DNA of 64,000 nt from Effrenium voratum (GCA_963377175.1 CAUJNA010001502.1:97001-161000); one strand, 5' to 3'; positions 35,876-47,018 are shown, counted from the stretch's first letter. Numbers and translations: made by a program. Notes: generated by a model from the sequence alone, not told the origin.

Positions 35876-35968
35876 GCCACCGCCCGGCGCCCCACGACAC
35901 GGCGCACGACGCCTCTGCGAAGCGGCCGCCGGGGCACAGCTGGCAAACCTGGCTGCCGGCCACTGAGG
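35876..35968 (+). other. Coding-like GC-rich island
   Basis: The plus strand reads RHGARRLCEAAAGAQLANLA then AGH; other frames are also open. Possibly an exon; boundaries unresolved. Confidence 0.25.
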
Positions 35969-35999
35969 TGGAGCCTGCGACGAGGCGCGTCGAAGTTTG

Positions 36000-38345
36000 C
36001 GCTTGCACCGTAAACCGCCTGGAGCGGTTTTGTAGGAATCGGACCCCATTTTCCCTTTAGGGTCCAATTAAACTCACGACTCACCAAAAAAAAGGTACCT
36101 TCAAAGAAAACCAACCCCACAATGCGAACTCTGCGTCTCTCTTTAGATCAAAATTGCCCAACCCTGATGCCGAGCGCTTCAAAAGCCGACGATGGCAACC
36201 AGCCAAGCAAGAAAGTTGAGAAGGTCAGGGCTGCAATCCGTTCAAAATGGCTTGAGCTGCTACAGTTGAAGCGACCTCGTTTGCTTTTTCTTCGAGACTG
36301 CGTAGTAGTCGTTTCAACAAATGTTGCAAAGTATAGTCTGCCAACCTCGCTTGCTTGATGGATCACCGGACCGGCCTGCTGGGCAGGGAGTACAGGCCGA
36401 CCTTTGCCGCGCTCGCGGGCACAAAATGTTGCGCTGGCGTTTGGTCAAATCGGAGGACCACGTGTGCGTGACCCAAACACCAATACTGAATGCTATCCAC
36501 ACTGACCACTGATGAGAATCCTTCACACTTGGGCAACCATCCTGGTAGTCATCCGCAAGGTTGATTGATCTGGGGTCAAGAGCATCTGCTCTCTAATCAC
36601 TGTACAATTCACTAGTCATAACTAAGGGACTTTCACCATGCGCTCGCTAGCAAAGGGATACAGCGGAGAGGTTTGGCCACCCATCCTTTACTTTACGATA
36701 GCAATTATTCGATTTCATAAAGGGTCATACAAAAAGGTCCAACAAGACACACCTCTTGTCTGGAAAACCAAGTTCCAAGCTGCTGCTACATGCAAAACAC
36801 TCAGGCCGCCGCAGGCCCGCCACGTGGGCGAAGCGGCCTGAACAGGCCGCGGTGCTTGAGCCTGTTGTATTTTTTTATTGTAGGTGTCTTGGGAACGTGT
36901 CTACACCTCACATTGCGTCCATGCTGTATTGATTCCAAGGAAATAGTGAGGTGCCCCTGGAGAACGCCTCAATCCCATATATGTCCTAGAAACATATTCG
37001 TAGACTCTGTGAGACCCACATAGACTGCTGGAAGTAACATGCATATTCCATAAGGTTCATTTGGGGCACACATCCACGTGCGAAAGTGAGTTCCTCTGAT
37101 GTTTGGACATGGGCTGCGTGGACACCCCGTGCTTGCCAAGCTTCTGCGCTACATCCGAAAATGTGCAAAAGCCACGGGGTCTGCTTCGCTTACTTTCACC
37201 CCGTGTGTCAAGCGTGCAAGCCCCAAGGGCCCAAGAGCACCGCCAATGCATGGAGGTGTGGGGAGCCCCTGCCTGCAGCACAGGGCAGGCAGCTTGAGGC
37301 GTTGCCTCGAGGGCGGGCAGAGCCAAGACGCTTCTTCATTAGTTTGAATGGTGTCCCAGGCAAGCGGCCCAAAATGGAAGTGGCTGAGGTGGGGTTGTTG
37401 CTCCTTTCACAATGTTCACCGCTCGGTATGCACAGAACCATCACATCCAGCCGACAGCTAGAAGACTCAAAACAGTGCTAAGGTCAATCTCATAAATCCC
37501 CCGGAAGGAACACGGAACGCCTTGATGGAATTCATGGGGAGGCCTCCTGCACCACCGCATGTGTCCTTCATAACCTTCCGTAGTCGAGAACGCAAACATG
37601 TATGGGGAGCCTCCGGGGAGCCTTCAAACAAGTTCCGTGACATACTGGTCTCCTTATATGTCCTACTCGCCATTCAGCCCGAATTCTGGCAGCCACCCAA
37701 CAAGGGAATGATGTTAATATAAAGACCCACCCATTGTTGTTCCTTCCCTATCGACCCCGGATAAATCAACCAGGTGGATTGTTTGGGGCGGCGCTGCCCA
37801 AAAAATCTTTGGGAGAACCCCCTGGTTAAACCCAAGTGAAGTGGACGGCACCACTGCAAGGCCCCTGCTGGAAGTGCCGGCTGGACACTTGGAGCATCCC
37901 TGGCGGTACTTTGCACAGGACTGGTTTGGGTGTCTTAGACATCCGGCTCGGTTGTTGTTTCTGTGGTGTCCCTTGGAACCCACCCAAAAAAGGTGCCAAC
38001 TCAAAAAGCAAAGTCCAAACATGTTGAGAACCATCAGCCACTGGCTTGTTTCGCACTGACTACCCGTGGCGCCATAGCTAACTTGATCACCGCCCGACTT
38101 GGGTCTTGGCCGAAACTAGGCATACAACAAAAGCTGGCAGCGGGGTTGCTTCTCGACAACGCTCTGGAGGAGATTCTGCTACAACTGACCTGTCAACTTG
38201 AAAGTAAACAAGGGCGTAGCACTTGTATCAAGTGGCTAGAACGTGAACATGCTTTGAAAGCTAGTAGTTGTAAAATCTAGATGCTCTCGTGGAGATAATG
38301 GTTTGGGGGTAGTGGAAACAACTTTCCTGCTGGCCAAACCCACAC
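36000..38345. other. No recognisable gene; left flank of the tandem array
   Basis: Only chance frames. There is no similarity to the array spacers seen further right, so the array's left edge is at about 38.35 kb. Confidence 0.45.
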
Positions 38346-38352
38346 ACTGTCT

Positions 38353-39370
38353 TCACCGCCACTTTCTGGGGCGATCACATCGAAGGCTAACTGACACCAG
38401 CGCCACTTTGCAAAGGCGTTCGGTACACCTCAGAAATGCGGAACCAGCGCAGCAATGACAGGAGGAGAAAATTATCTTGTCGCGAATGAAATATGGGACC
38501 ACCGAGCGGCGCACGCCAAAGCTCTTGCATAGCTGAATCTTCCGTGCGCCTCTCTCGCGCTGTTTGGAAAATCGGTCAGGCTCCAACGAGTTGAAGCAAT
38601 CGTCAGGATCAGCTGGCCATGATATTCGAAAGCAAAATTCAAAGTGACCGTCCAACTGCAGCCCGGCCAGAAATGTGGGAAAGCTCGACGGAAATGTGTG
38701 GAGTAAAAAATATATTCAAAGAGCTGTCTTACCTCAGATTGTGTCCGCATGTTGCGTACCTCTGTGAAGAACATTGTCTGGGGTAGCTTCCCATGTATGT
38801 CCAAACTTGCACTGCCGCAGTACCTTGCTCTTGAGACTTTTGTAATATGTCGCCAAGCACTTGCCGCCCAAACTGTAAGCGTGTTGCTGCAAGCGGCGCA
38901 AGCCAACCGGGGCCTTGCTAGCACAGTGTGGGCACCAAGTTCCACAGCTCAAAATAGACGCTGCCGATGCCATCCATGTGTGGCCCTGCAGGCATTTCCA
39001 TGGCAGCTTTGTGTGGGCGTTTTTGTAAGTTTTCGCCAGGGATTCACCACCCTTTCCTACAGCATACTCCTTCACGCGGCCAGGGCCGACAGGCGCATTA
39101 CCGGCACATGTTGGGCACCACGAGCGATTGTGCATAATGGAGGTGGCGATGGCGCGCCAAGTGTGTGCCTCGGCTGCAGCGCCAGAGCAGCTTCGTCGTG
39201 CTGTTCTCATATTGGTCAGAAAGGCACTCACCCCGCATCCTGCTAGCATGTTCCTGCAGCTGCTTCAAACAAGCTGGACCTCGCGTTGCTATCGAGAAGG
39301 CACGTGGCGTCAGTGCCAGGCTTACTGCCCCATTAAGACCTGCAGGGCACAAGACCGGTTGGAGAAGCAC
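38353..39370 (-). pseudogene. Broken copy 1: zinc-ribbon / endonuclease-like gene
   Basis: Leftmost array member. Pieces in three frames cover the whole gene: a degenerate leader and first ribbon (39098-39370), ribbons 2-3 with CPTC and CPHC knuckles (38734-39249), a third-ribbon and nuclease fragment (38472-38945), and a C-terminal piece ending VVPYFIRDK (38353-38655). The start codon position is changed (CAT to AAT on the plus strand), several frameshifts separate the pieces, and GEQH is altered to GQLI in the nuclease core. Clearly decayed. Confidence 0.8.
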
Positions 39371-39459
39371 TCTCCAAATCAGCTACGAGCACTCATCGGA
39401 ATTGTACAATCTGTGATGCGAGGCTGCTGGTTAATCGTGGTCCCATCTCTGCAGCACAG

Positions 39460-39477
39460 CTTGAGAGCAAAAAGGAG
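39460..39477 (-). promoter_or_regulatory. Spliced-leader-like motif upstream of copy 1
   Basis: The minus strand reads CTCCTTTTTGCTCTCAAG, similar to the dinoflagellate spliced-leader 3' part CCATTTTGGCTCAAG, about 90 bp before the copy 1 start position. Confidence 0.35.
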
Positions 39478-39480
39478 ATT

Positions 39481-40258
39481 CAACGCTGAGCAATGACCAT
39501 CCAACTGCAGCCCAGCAAAAAATGCTGGAAAGCTCGACGGAAATTGTGTGGGCAAAATACGTCTTCAAAAAGCTGTCTCACCTCAGACTCTGTCCGCCAC
39601 TTGCTGCGGGAACAACACGGACACCAGGTACTTTTGTAAAGAACACTGTCTGAGGTAGCTTCCCATGTATGTCCAAACTTGCACTGCCACAGCACCTTGC
39701 TCTTGACACGTTTGTAGGCTGTCGCCAAGCACTTATCACCCAACTTGTTTGCATGTTCCTGCAAGCGACGCAAGCCAACCGGGGCTTTTCCAGCACAGTG
39801 GGGGCACCAACTTCCAGCATACAACACATTTGAAGCTGGAGCCATCCATGTGTGGCCCTGCTGGCATTTCCAAGGCAGCCTTTTTTGTTGTTCTTGTAAG
39901 CTTCCGCCAGGCATTCACCACCCTTTGCTATTGCATACTCCTTCAAGCGCTCAAGGCCAACAGGTGCTTTGCCAGCACACGTTGGGCACCACGAGCCTGC
40001 GTTCAGAATCGAATCCGCGGAGGCAGTCCAAGTGCAACCGCGGCTGCAGCGCCAAAGCATTTTCTTCCTATTATTCTCATATTGGTCAGAAAGGCACTCA
40101 CCCTGCATCCTGCTTGCATGCTCCTTCAACTGCTTCAAGCGAACTCTTTGCCACTCCTCTCGCTGCGGACCTCGGTTTGCTTTCGAGAAGGTGCGTGATG
40201 TCGCTGCCGCATCTACGCCCACAGTCCACCTGACTGGTTGGAACAGCACTCTCCACAT
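39481..40258 (-). pseudogene. Broken copy 2: zinc-ribbon gene lacking the nuclease domain
   Basis: Starts at the conserved ATG (40256-40258) and is nearly identical to copy 3 through the leader and ribbons 1-2, but a frameshift in ribbon 2 (after EAYKNNKK) breaks it. At the 3' end, homology stops at about 39481, inside the nuclease domain just after the LDG position. There it joins sequence belonging upstream of copy 1, so the C-terminal 100 residues are deleted. Not functional as the full protein. Confidence 0.8.
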
Positions 40259-40721
40259 CAGCCGTGACACTTCCCGATGTCACCTCTCAGTTGTGCAGTC
40301 TGGGAGGCGAGGCTGCTGGCTTTGGCACCCATGCCTGGCATTCCCTCACAGCTTGAAAAACGTCTTCGGAACCACCCATTCAAGGCACACACAATCAGCA
40401 GGTTCAAGTGCGCTAACACCAAGACAAATGCCCAAAGCGATTCCACAGATCACCCCCCACACTATCGGGCTGAATGGGAACAGTTCATTTGGCACACGCA
40501 GCACGCCGTGGTCAAGCCTCATCAAAGATGGACAAGCCTGCTAAGGCCAAATTGCTTGGGGCTGGTCTTTTGACGGTCGTTGGAGAGATATACGTTGGAC
40601 GGAACATGGAGGCTCCCAAAGATGTTGGCATCCGCCCTCCACAAAAATCAGACCAGTCATAGCAAGTTGGCCTTCAGGGTTGCAACGTTCAAGCACGCTT
40701 GAAAATATGTGGGACCACAAG

Positions 40722-40890
40722 AGACTCACTAGCTGATGCCACATGAGAACTCACTTGCCTTTGCGTCAACTCGTCGTCCAAGTAAGCCTCGTTAAGTGTC
40801 TTACATCTTCCTTGGCTCTCCACTTGGGAAGAGGCCCGCATAGAAAGCTAATATGACTCCAAAGCACGCTATGCCTCACAGTGTCCATGG
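40722..40890. repeat. Conserved spacer box
   Basis: Begins GACTCACTAGCTGATGCCAC and contains CTTGGCTC(T/C)CCACTTGGGA then AGAGGCCCGCAT, ending near GTGTCCATGG. The same block recurs between array genes at 42737-42903, 46803-46952, 51851-52018 and 58570-58722, with diverged forms near 44935, 49035, 56275 and 60975. Confidence 0.7.
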
Positions 40891-41161
40891 GTCATGCAGC
40901 AAAAGGAGACCCCTCCAAACCATCAGCAAAGAGCATAACACCTGCACCTAGCTAGATTGTGAATATTACATACCCGTTTCCCCTCCTCCAAGGTAGCAGT
41001 CTGAGGGCTTGAAAACCCCTTTGCCAAAGCAACCAGCACAATCTCCTCCCTTGGTGGTGTGTGAGGTCAATGCTGGGGTTCATGGCTCTAGGGAAAACTT
41101 AAAACCTAACATGCATCTGCTCCTGATTCAGAGCCATGGCAAAAGGACGCCAACCTAAGCG
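40891..41161. other. Array spacer
   Basis: Intergenic spacer near-identical to 42904-43173. No frame or RNA recognised. Confidence 0.6.
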
Positions 41162-42247
41162 CTATCTTCCACTGCCGCTCGCTGAAGATGACACCACATC
41201 AAAAGGTTGACAAACACCAGCGCCGCTTTGCAAGGCGTTGCGATTCACCTCAGAAATACGGAACCAGCGCAGCAATGACAGGAGAACAAAGTTCCTCTTG
41301 TCGCGAATGAAATATGGAACCACCAAAAGACGCACGCCAAAGCTCTCGCACAAGCGAAGCTTTCTTGCATCTCTCTGCTGCTGCATCAGAAACTGGTCAG
41401 GGCCGAATGAGTTGAAGAAGTTGTCAGGATGAAAGTGCTGCTCGCCATGGTATTCGAAAGCAAGATTCAACGCCACACAGTGACCATCCAACTGCAGCCC
41501 GGACAGAAAAGTGGGAAAGCTGGACGGGAATGTGTGGGGCCAAAATATGTCTTCGAAAAGCAGTCTCACCTCAGATTCCGTCCGCCACTTGCTGCGAGCA
41601 CAACAGGGACACCAGGCACCTCCGTGGAGAATATTGTCTGGGGTAGATTCCCATGTATGTCCAAACTTGCACTGCCACAGCACCTTGCTCTTGACACGTT
41701 TGTAGGCTGTCGCCAAGCACTTACCACCCAACTTGTTTGCATGTTCCTGCAAGCGGCGCAAGCCAATCGGGGCTTTTCCAGCACAGTGGGGGCACCAACT
41801 TCCAGCATACAACACATTTGATGCTGAAGCCATCCATGTGTGGCCCTGCTGGCATTTCCATGGCAGCTTTGTTTTGTTGTTCTTGTAAGCTTCCGCCAGG
41901 CATTCACCACCCTTTGCTATTGCATACTCCTTCAAGCGCTCAAGGCCAACAGGTGCTTTGCCAGCACACGTTGGGCACCACGAGCCTGCGTTCAGAATCG
42001 AATCCGCGGAGGCAGTCCAAGTGCAACCGCGGCTGCAGCGCCAAAGCATTTTCTTCCTATTATTCTCATATTGGTCAGAAAGGCACTCACCCTGCATCCT
42101 GCTTGCATGCTCCTTCAACTGCTTCAAGCGAACTCTTTGCCACTCCTCTCGCTGCGGACCTCGGTTTGCTTTCGAGAAGGTGCGTGATGTCGCTGCCGCA
42201 TCTACGCCCACAGTCCACCTGACTGGTTGGAGCAGCACTCTCCACAT
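41162..42247 (-). CDS. Zinc-ribbon repeat protein with PD-(D/E)XK-like endonuclease domain (copy 3, intact)
   Basis: 361 residues, single open frame, no intron. The start is the ATG at 42245-42247 (MWRVLLQPVRW), conserved across copies; an upstream in-frame GTG is not. Residues 1-37 are basic and Ser/Thr/Ala-rich, possibly an organellar presequence. Three ribbon units of about 60 residues follow (about 40-103, 104-164, 165-224), each with C-x-x-G-H-x-W and WCPxC knuckles, resembling Pfam 'probable zinc-ribbon' DUF4379. In unit 1 the His is Cys (C75). The C-terminal domain has E225, LDG (D254), FEYHGEQH (E265, Q270, H271) and GVRLLVVP, the pattern of PD-(D/E)XK/Vsr-like nucleases. Activity is inferred from motifs only; it may bind or cut nucleic acid. 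Confidence 0.8.
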   Translation of the reverse strand: MWRVLLQPVRWTVGVDAAATSRTFSKANRGPQREEWQRVRLKQLKEHASRMQGECLSDQYENNRKKMLWRCSRGCTWTASADSILNAGSWCPTCAGKAPVGLERLKEYAIAKGGECLAEAYKNNKTKLPWKCQQGHTWMASASNVLYAGSWCPHCAGKAPIGLRRLQEHANKLGGKCLATAYKRVKSKVLWQCKFGHTWESTPDNILHGGAWCPCCARSKWRTESEVRLLFEDIFWPHTFPSSFPTFLSGLQLDGHCVALNLAFEYHGEQHFHPDNFFNSFGPDQFLMQQQRDARKLRLCESFGVRLLVVPYFIRDKRNFVLLSLLRWFRISEVNRNALQSGAGVCQPFDVVSSSASGSGR

Positions 42248-42736
42248 CAGCCGTGACACTTCCCGATGTCACCTCTCAGTTGTGCAGTCTGGGAGGCGAG
42301 GCTGCTGGCTTTAGCACCCATGCCTGGCATTCCCTCACAGCTTGAAAAACGTCTTCGGAACCACCCATTCAAGGCACACACAATCAGCAGGTTCAAGTGC
42401 GCTAACACCAAGACAAATGCCCAAAGCGATTCCACAGATCACCCCCCACACTATCGGGCTGAATGGGAACAGTTCATTTGGCACACGCAGCACGCCGTTG
42501 TCAAGCCTCATCAAAGATGGACAAGCCTGCTAAGGCCAAATTGCTTGGGGCTGGTCTTTTGACGGTCGTTGGAGAGATATACGTTCGACGGAACATGGAG
42601 GCTCCCAAAGATACACCCTGGGTGGGGGGCTAACAGGGTTGGCATCCGCCCTCCACAAAAATCAGACCAGTCATAGCAAGTTGGCCTTCAGGGTTGCAAC
42701 GTTCAAGCACGCTTGAAAATATGTGGGACCACAAGA

Positions 42737-42903
42737 GACTCACTAGCTGATGCCACATGAGAACTCACTTGCCTTTGTGTCAACTCGTCGTCCAAGTAAG
42801 CCTCGTTAGTGTCTTTCATCTTCCTTGGCTCCCCACTTGGGAAGAGGCCCGCGTAGAAAGCTAATATGACACCAAAGCACGCTTTGCCGCACAGTGTCCA
42901 TGG
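42737..42903. repeat. Conserved spacer box
   Basis: Second copy of the block described at 40722-40890, nearly identical. The spacer before it carries a 22-24 bp insertion (ACACCCTGGGTGGGGGGCTA, about 42612-42635) absent from the copy near 40622 and present at about 51728. Confidence 0.7.
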
Positions 42904-43173
42904 ATCATGCAGCAAAAGGAGACCCCTCCAAACCATCAGCAAAGAGCATAACACCTGCACCTAGCTAGATTGTGAATATTACATACCCCGTTTCCCCTCC
43001 TCCAAGGTAGTAGTCTGAGGGATTGAAAACCCCTTTGCCAAAGCAACCGGCACAATCTCCTCCCTTGGTGGTGTGTGAGGTCAATGCTGGGGTTCATGGC
43101 TTTAGGGAAAACTTAAAACCCTAACATGCATCTCCTGATTCAGAGCCATGGCAAAAGGACGCCAACCCAAGCG
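42904..43173. other. Array spacer containing the empty site of a MITE
   Basis: Holds CCCTAACATGCATCTCC at about 43119-43135. The same sequence near 52233-52665 is split by a 415-bp element at the TA (43122-43123 here), so this is the uninterrupted allele. Confidence 0.7.
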
Positions 43174-44271
43174 CTATCTTCCACTGATGCTCGCTGAAGA
43201 TGACACCACATCAAAAGGTTGACAGACACCAGCGCCGCTTTGCAAAGGCGTTCGGTTCACCTCAGAAATACGGAACCAGCGCAGCAATGACAGGAGAACA
43301 AAGTTCCTCTTGTCGCGAATGAAATATGGAATCACCAAAAGGCGCACGGCAAAGCTCTCGCACAACCGCAGCTTGCGTGCATCTCTCTCGCGCTGTTTGG
43401 AAAATGAGTCAGGGCCGAATGAGTTAAAGTAGTTGTCAGGATTAAAGTGCTGCTCGCCATGGTATTCGAAGGCAAGATTCAACGCTGAGCAATGACCATC
43501 CAACTGCAGCCCGGCCAAAAATGCTGGAAAGCTCGACGGAAATTTGTGTGGGCAAAATATGTCTTCGAAGAGCTGTTTCACCGCAGATTCTGTCCGCCAC
43601 TTGCTGCGTGCACAAAAGGGACACCAGGTACCTCTGTGAAGAACGCTGTCTGGGGTAGCTTCCCATGTGTGGCCAAGTTGGCACTGCCACAGTACCTTGC
43701 TCTTGACACGTTTGTAGGCTGTCGCCAAGCACTTACCACCCAACTTGTTTGCATGCTCCTGCAAGCGACGCAAGCCAACCGGGGCTTTTCCAGCACAGTG
43801 CGGGCACCAAGTTCCACCATTCAAAATAGATGCTGCTGAAGCCATCCATTTGTGACCCTTTTGGCATTTCCATGGAAGCTTTGTCTGGGCGTTCTTGCAA
43901 GTTTCCGCCAAGCATTCACCGTCCTTTCTTGCTGCGTGTTCTTTCAGGCGGCCAAGGCCAATAGGTGCAACACCAGCACACGTTGGGCACCACGAGCCCG
44001 CGTTTAGAACCGAGTCAGCTCTGGCACGCCAGGTGTGCCTGTGATTGCAGCGCCAAAGCAATTTCGTCCTACTATTCTCATATTGGTCAGAAAGGCACTC
44101 ACCCTGCAACCTGCTGGCATGTTCCTTCAACTGCTTCAATCGAATCCTCTGCCACTCCTCTCGCTGCGGACCTCGTGGGGCTGTCGAGAAGGCGTGTGAT
44201 GTCAGTGCCAAGCTTGTTGCCGTGTCTAGGCCCACATTCCACCTGACTGGTTGGAGTAGCACTCTCCACAT
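43174..44271 (-). CDS. Zinc-ribbon repeat protein with PD-(D/E)XK-like endonuclease domain (copy 4, intact)
   Basis: 365 residues, ATG at 44269-44271 (MWRVLLQPVRWNVG). The leader is four residues longer than in copy 3 (TSLALTSHAFS). Three ribbons: the first has C-N-H-R-H-T-W (Gly of GH replaced by Arg), the others the standard form. The nuclease-like core is complete: LDG, FEYHGEQH, RDARKLRLCESF, then AVRLLVIPYF (Ala for the usual Gly). The equivalent of E225 is Ala (ESAVKQ). Most similar to copy 9 at 54448-55569, including its upstream region, as expected from a block duplication. No intron. Function not established. Confidence 0.8.
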   Translation of the reverse strand: MWRVLLQPVRWNVGLDTATSLALTSHAFSTAPRGPQREEWQRIRLKQLKEHASRLQGECLSDQYENSRTKLLWRCNHRHTWRARADSVLNAGSWCPTCAGVAPIGLGRLKEHAARKDGECLAETCKNAQTKLPWKCQKGHKWMASAASILNGGTWCPHCAGKAPVGLRRLQEHANKLGGKCLATAYKRVKSKVLWQCQLGHTWEATPDSVLHRGTWCPFCARSKWRTESAVKQLFEDIFCPHKFPSSFPAFLAGLQLDGHCSALNLAFEYHGEQHFNPDNYFNSFGPDSFSKQRERDARKLRLCESFAVRLLVIPYFIRDKRNFVLLSLLRWFRISEVNRTPLQSGAGVCQPFDVVSSSASISGR

Positions 44272-44385
44272 AAGCTCTCCCTCCAACAGCTGTGACCGCT
44301 GGATTCCTGAACTATCACCACTCAGTTGTGCAGTCTGGGAGGCGAGGCTGCTGACTTTGGCACCATCTTTGGCATCCCCTCACAG

Positions 44386-44404
44386 CTTGAGCACCAACAC
44401 AGCC
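44386..44404 (-). promoter_or_regulatory. Spliced-leader-like motif upstream of copy 4
   Basis: The minus strand reads GGCTGTGTTGGTGCTCAAG, 115 bp before the ATG. It shares TTGG and CTCAAG with the dinoflagellate spliced leader. Weak on its own; supported by position across copies. Confidence 0.3.
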
Positions 44405-45227
44405 GGTCCGTACGGACAAACGTATGTGCACAGGAAACTAGTTACTTCCAGGGCGTCAGGAACACGTACAGGAGGGCAAACAATCAGCCATTCCAACAGC
44501 GTTGGTTGCGCTCCCCCCCACGCGACATGGGTTTCCCAGCCCCCCAAGCAGTTTTGGTCTTAACAGGCTTGTCTGTCTTTGATGAGGCTGAACGTCCAGC
44601 CCAACCAGTTTGGGGTGATCTCAGAGAGTGCTTTGACATTTGTCTTGGGGATAGTGCGCGTGGCATTGTTCGGCAATCAGTGGTCCTTACAGTAAAGCAT
44701 GTGGGTGTGTTTCAAGAGAGGGGACACAACAAACATGGTTGGTCTCCTTGACGCTTCCCATTAAAACCAACCAAAAGTGGGCACCCTCAAACAAATACAT
44801 TCCCATGTGTAGATCAGTCACTCACAGAAAAGTTCAATACTCAAACTAATCGTAAAAAAAAGCGGCCCCTTTAGCGGACAATCACAGCACACTAAGCCCT
44901 TTCCTTCTTTTGTATGGCGCGTGGGAGACTCACTAAGACTCAGTCAACTCGATTGTTTTCCCTGGCTGTCTGACTCTCCGCCTGGGAAGAGGCCCTCATA
45001 TTCCGATATAGCCGCATCGGCTGAATAGAAACGGATGCCTCAAGCGCCCCAGAGGGACTCTACTTCCCCCCAGATCATCAAAAAGGGTTGATCTTAACCT
45101 TTCCATGGCTCCCCTTGCTGTGGCTCTGAATTCATATTGGACATATCAGAGCCATACAGTATCAGGTGGGGCGCACTTGTTGGGTCCAAAATGGTCCAAA
45201 CATGCAAAGCTGGGCCGACTGACTTCG
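44405..45227. other. Array spacer, duplicated at about 55.7-56.7 kb
   Basis: Intergenic. The frame in it (for example 44326-44751, plus) has no family signature. A diverged form of the spacer box (CTGACTCTCCGCCTGGGAAG then AGGCCCTCATATTCC) is at about 44935-45010. Confidence 0.55.
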
Positions 45228-46129
45228 TCAGCAGCAAGCCAGCCCGCGCGCCCTCTTCCACTGCCGCCGTCTGAGGATGCGACCACATCAACAGGCTGAC
45301 TGACACCAGTGCCGCTTTGCAAGGTTGTGCGGTTCACCTCCGAAATACAGAACCAGCGTAGCAATGACAGCAGGACAAATCTCTTGTCCCGAATGAAATG
45401 TGGAATCACAAAAAGGCGAACGCCACAGGGTCCCAGGAGTTGAAGTAGTTGTCAGGATTGACATGTTGCTCGCCATGATACTGGAAAGCAAGACTTAATT
45501 CCACAGTGACCATCCAACTGCAAGCCTGCCAGAAATGCGGGGAAGCTCGACGGAAATGTGTATGGGTAAAATATATGTTCAAAAAGCTGCCTCACCTCAG
45601 GTTCAGTCCGCCACTTGCCGCGGGCACAAAAGGGACACCAGGCACCTCCAGAAACAATACTGTTGGGCCGGGCTTTCCATGTGTGTCCAAGACTGCACTG
45701 CCACAATACCTTGCGCTCTCGATTTTCATAAGCTGTGGCCCTTTTGGCATTTCCATGACAGCTTTGTGGTGCAGTTCTTGTAAGCTTTCGCCAGGCATGC
45801 ACCACCCAATGCCTTTGCGCGCTCCTGCAAGCGGCCAAGGCCAACGAGTGTAACACCAGCACACGTTGGGCACCACGAGCGGGCGTGCATAATTGAGTCA
45901 GCGCGGGCACGCCAAGTGTGACCGCGACTGCAGCGCCAAAGCGGCTTTTTCCTGCTGTGTTCGTAGTCAGAAAGGCACTCACCTGGCATCCTGCTGGCAT
46001 GTGCCTTCAGCTGCTTGAACCGGGGTGTCTGCCACTCCTCTCGCCGAAGACCTCGCACTGTGGTGTCAGCGCCAAGCTTGCTTCCTCACTGATTCCCGCA
46101 GTGGGCTGCTGGAGTAGCACTCTCCACAT
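45228..46129 (-). pseudogene. Broken copy 5: zinc-ribbon / endonuclease-like gene
   Basis: The ATG is at 46127-46129 and most of the gene is present, but the second ribbon is deleted (first ribbon, then KCQKGHSL running into a third-type ribbon), and two or more frameshifts follow. In the nuclease domain the FEYHGEQH core is damaged (a frameshift near 45450 and a short deletion at about 45425-45440 removing the RDARKLRLCESF helix). Counterpart of copy 10 at 56.7-57.8 kb. Confidence 0.75.
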
Positions 46130-47018
46130 GAGCTTGAAAGACAGCAGCTGCAATTAGCCAATTGCTGACTAAAAAGCCTGTCGGGCCAAGGGACGGCAAC
46201 AGCCCCCTTGTCGCTTCTAGAGCTTCGGGAAATAACACGAGGAAGGTGGAAGGGCACCCTTCGAATTCAAGCCCTTGGTAACTTAAGATGAAGAAGCCAA
46301 CCAAGGCAGCAATTGCACTAAATTGGAATATTCACTTTGCCAGCGCCATTGTCGGAAAGCAGGCTCCTTGCCAGCTTCAGATTTCCTAGCGCCTTCTAGC
46401 GTGTGAGCTCAAGTCAGAACCAAGAAAATGTGAGTTTCCACCTTCCGCTTGGGCTCACTCAAGGCACACAACTTCTAAGCCTCGTCAAGGCTAGAAACGA
46501 CAACTGAGGCAGGATCTTTGGAGGAAGGTGCAACCATACATTCAAGGGAACATAGGGATCCTAGCCCGAGGTAGGGGGTGGGGTGCTACAGCTCCCTGCA
46601 AACCAAGGATAAGTCTGGCATCAGCCCTCCCACCCTTTTTGAACCCAAACCTGGTTGGAACCACAACGACGTCGGCCAAAGCCGCTTTGCCAACTGTGCA
46701 GTCCTTATGTTTACAAATCAGTCACTCCCAACAACCCCCCGGCAACAAAGGAGAAAAGAACTGTGGTTGAAGGCCACCCTAACGGCCGCAAAGAAATGCG
46801 AAAGCTGATGTCACTTGTCTTTTTCGTCAACTAGCTCCTTGTATCCAAGTAAGCCTTGTTCTTCGTTTTCCGTTGGCTCCTCACTTGGGAGAAAAGGCCC
46901 TCCTTGTAAGCCTAATGACACCAAAGTAAGCTATGCCTAAGCCAAGCCTCACGGAAACGGTTGCGCCCTTGGAGACCAGCCCCTAGCTTGTTTTGCGACA
47001 GCCACAGGAGGCGACTAG
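46130..47018. other. Array spacer with conserved box
   Basis: Nearly identical to 57825-58792. It contains the spacer box at about 46803-46952 (AGCTGATGTCACTTGTC, CCGTTGGCTCCTCACTTGGG). No gene recognised. Confidence 0.6.
46803..46952. repeat. Conserved spacer box (variant)
   Basis: Diverged copy of the 40722-40890 block; CCAAGTAAGCC, TTGGCTCCTCACTTGGG and AATGACACCAAAG are conserved. Confidence 0.6.

Noticed and set aside
41737..42222. Plus-strand frames of 115-165 residues opposite the zinc-ribbon genes (also near 38749, 39745, 43492, 47737, 55361)
   Set aside because: They recur only because the minus-strand gene is duplicated; their sequence has no family signature and the minus frame explains the conservation.
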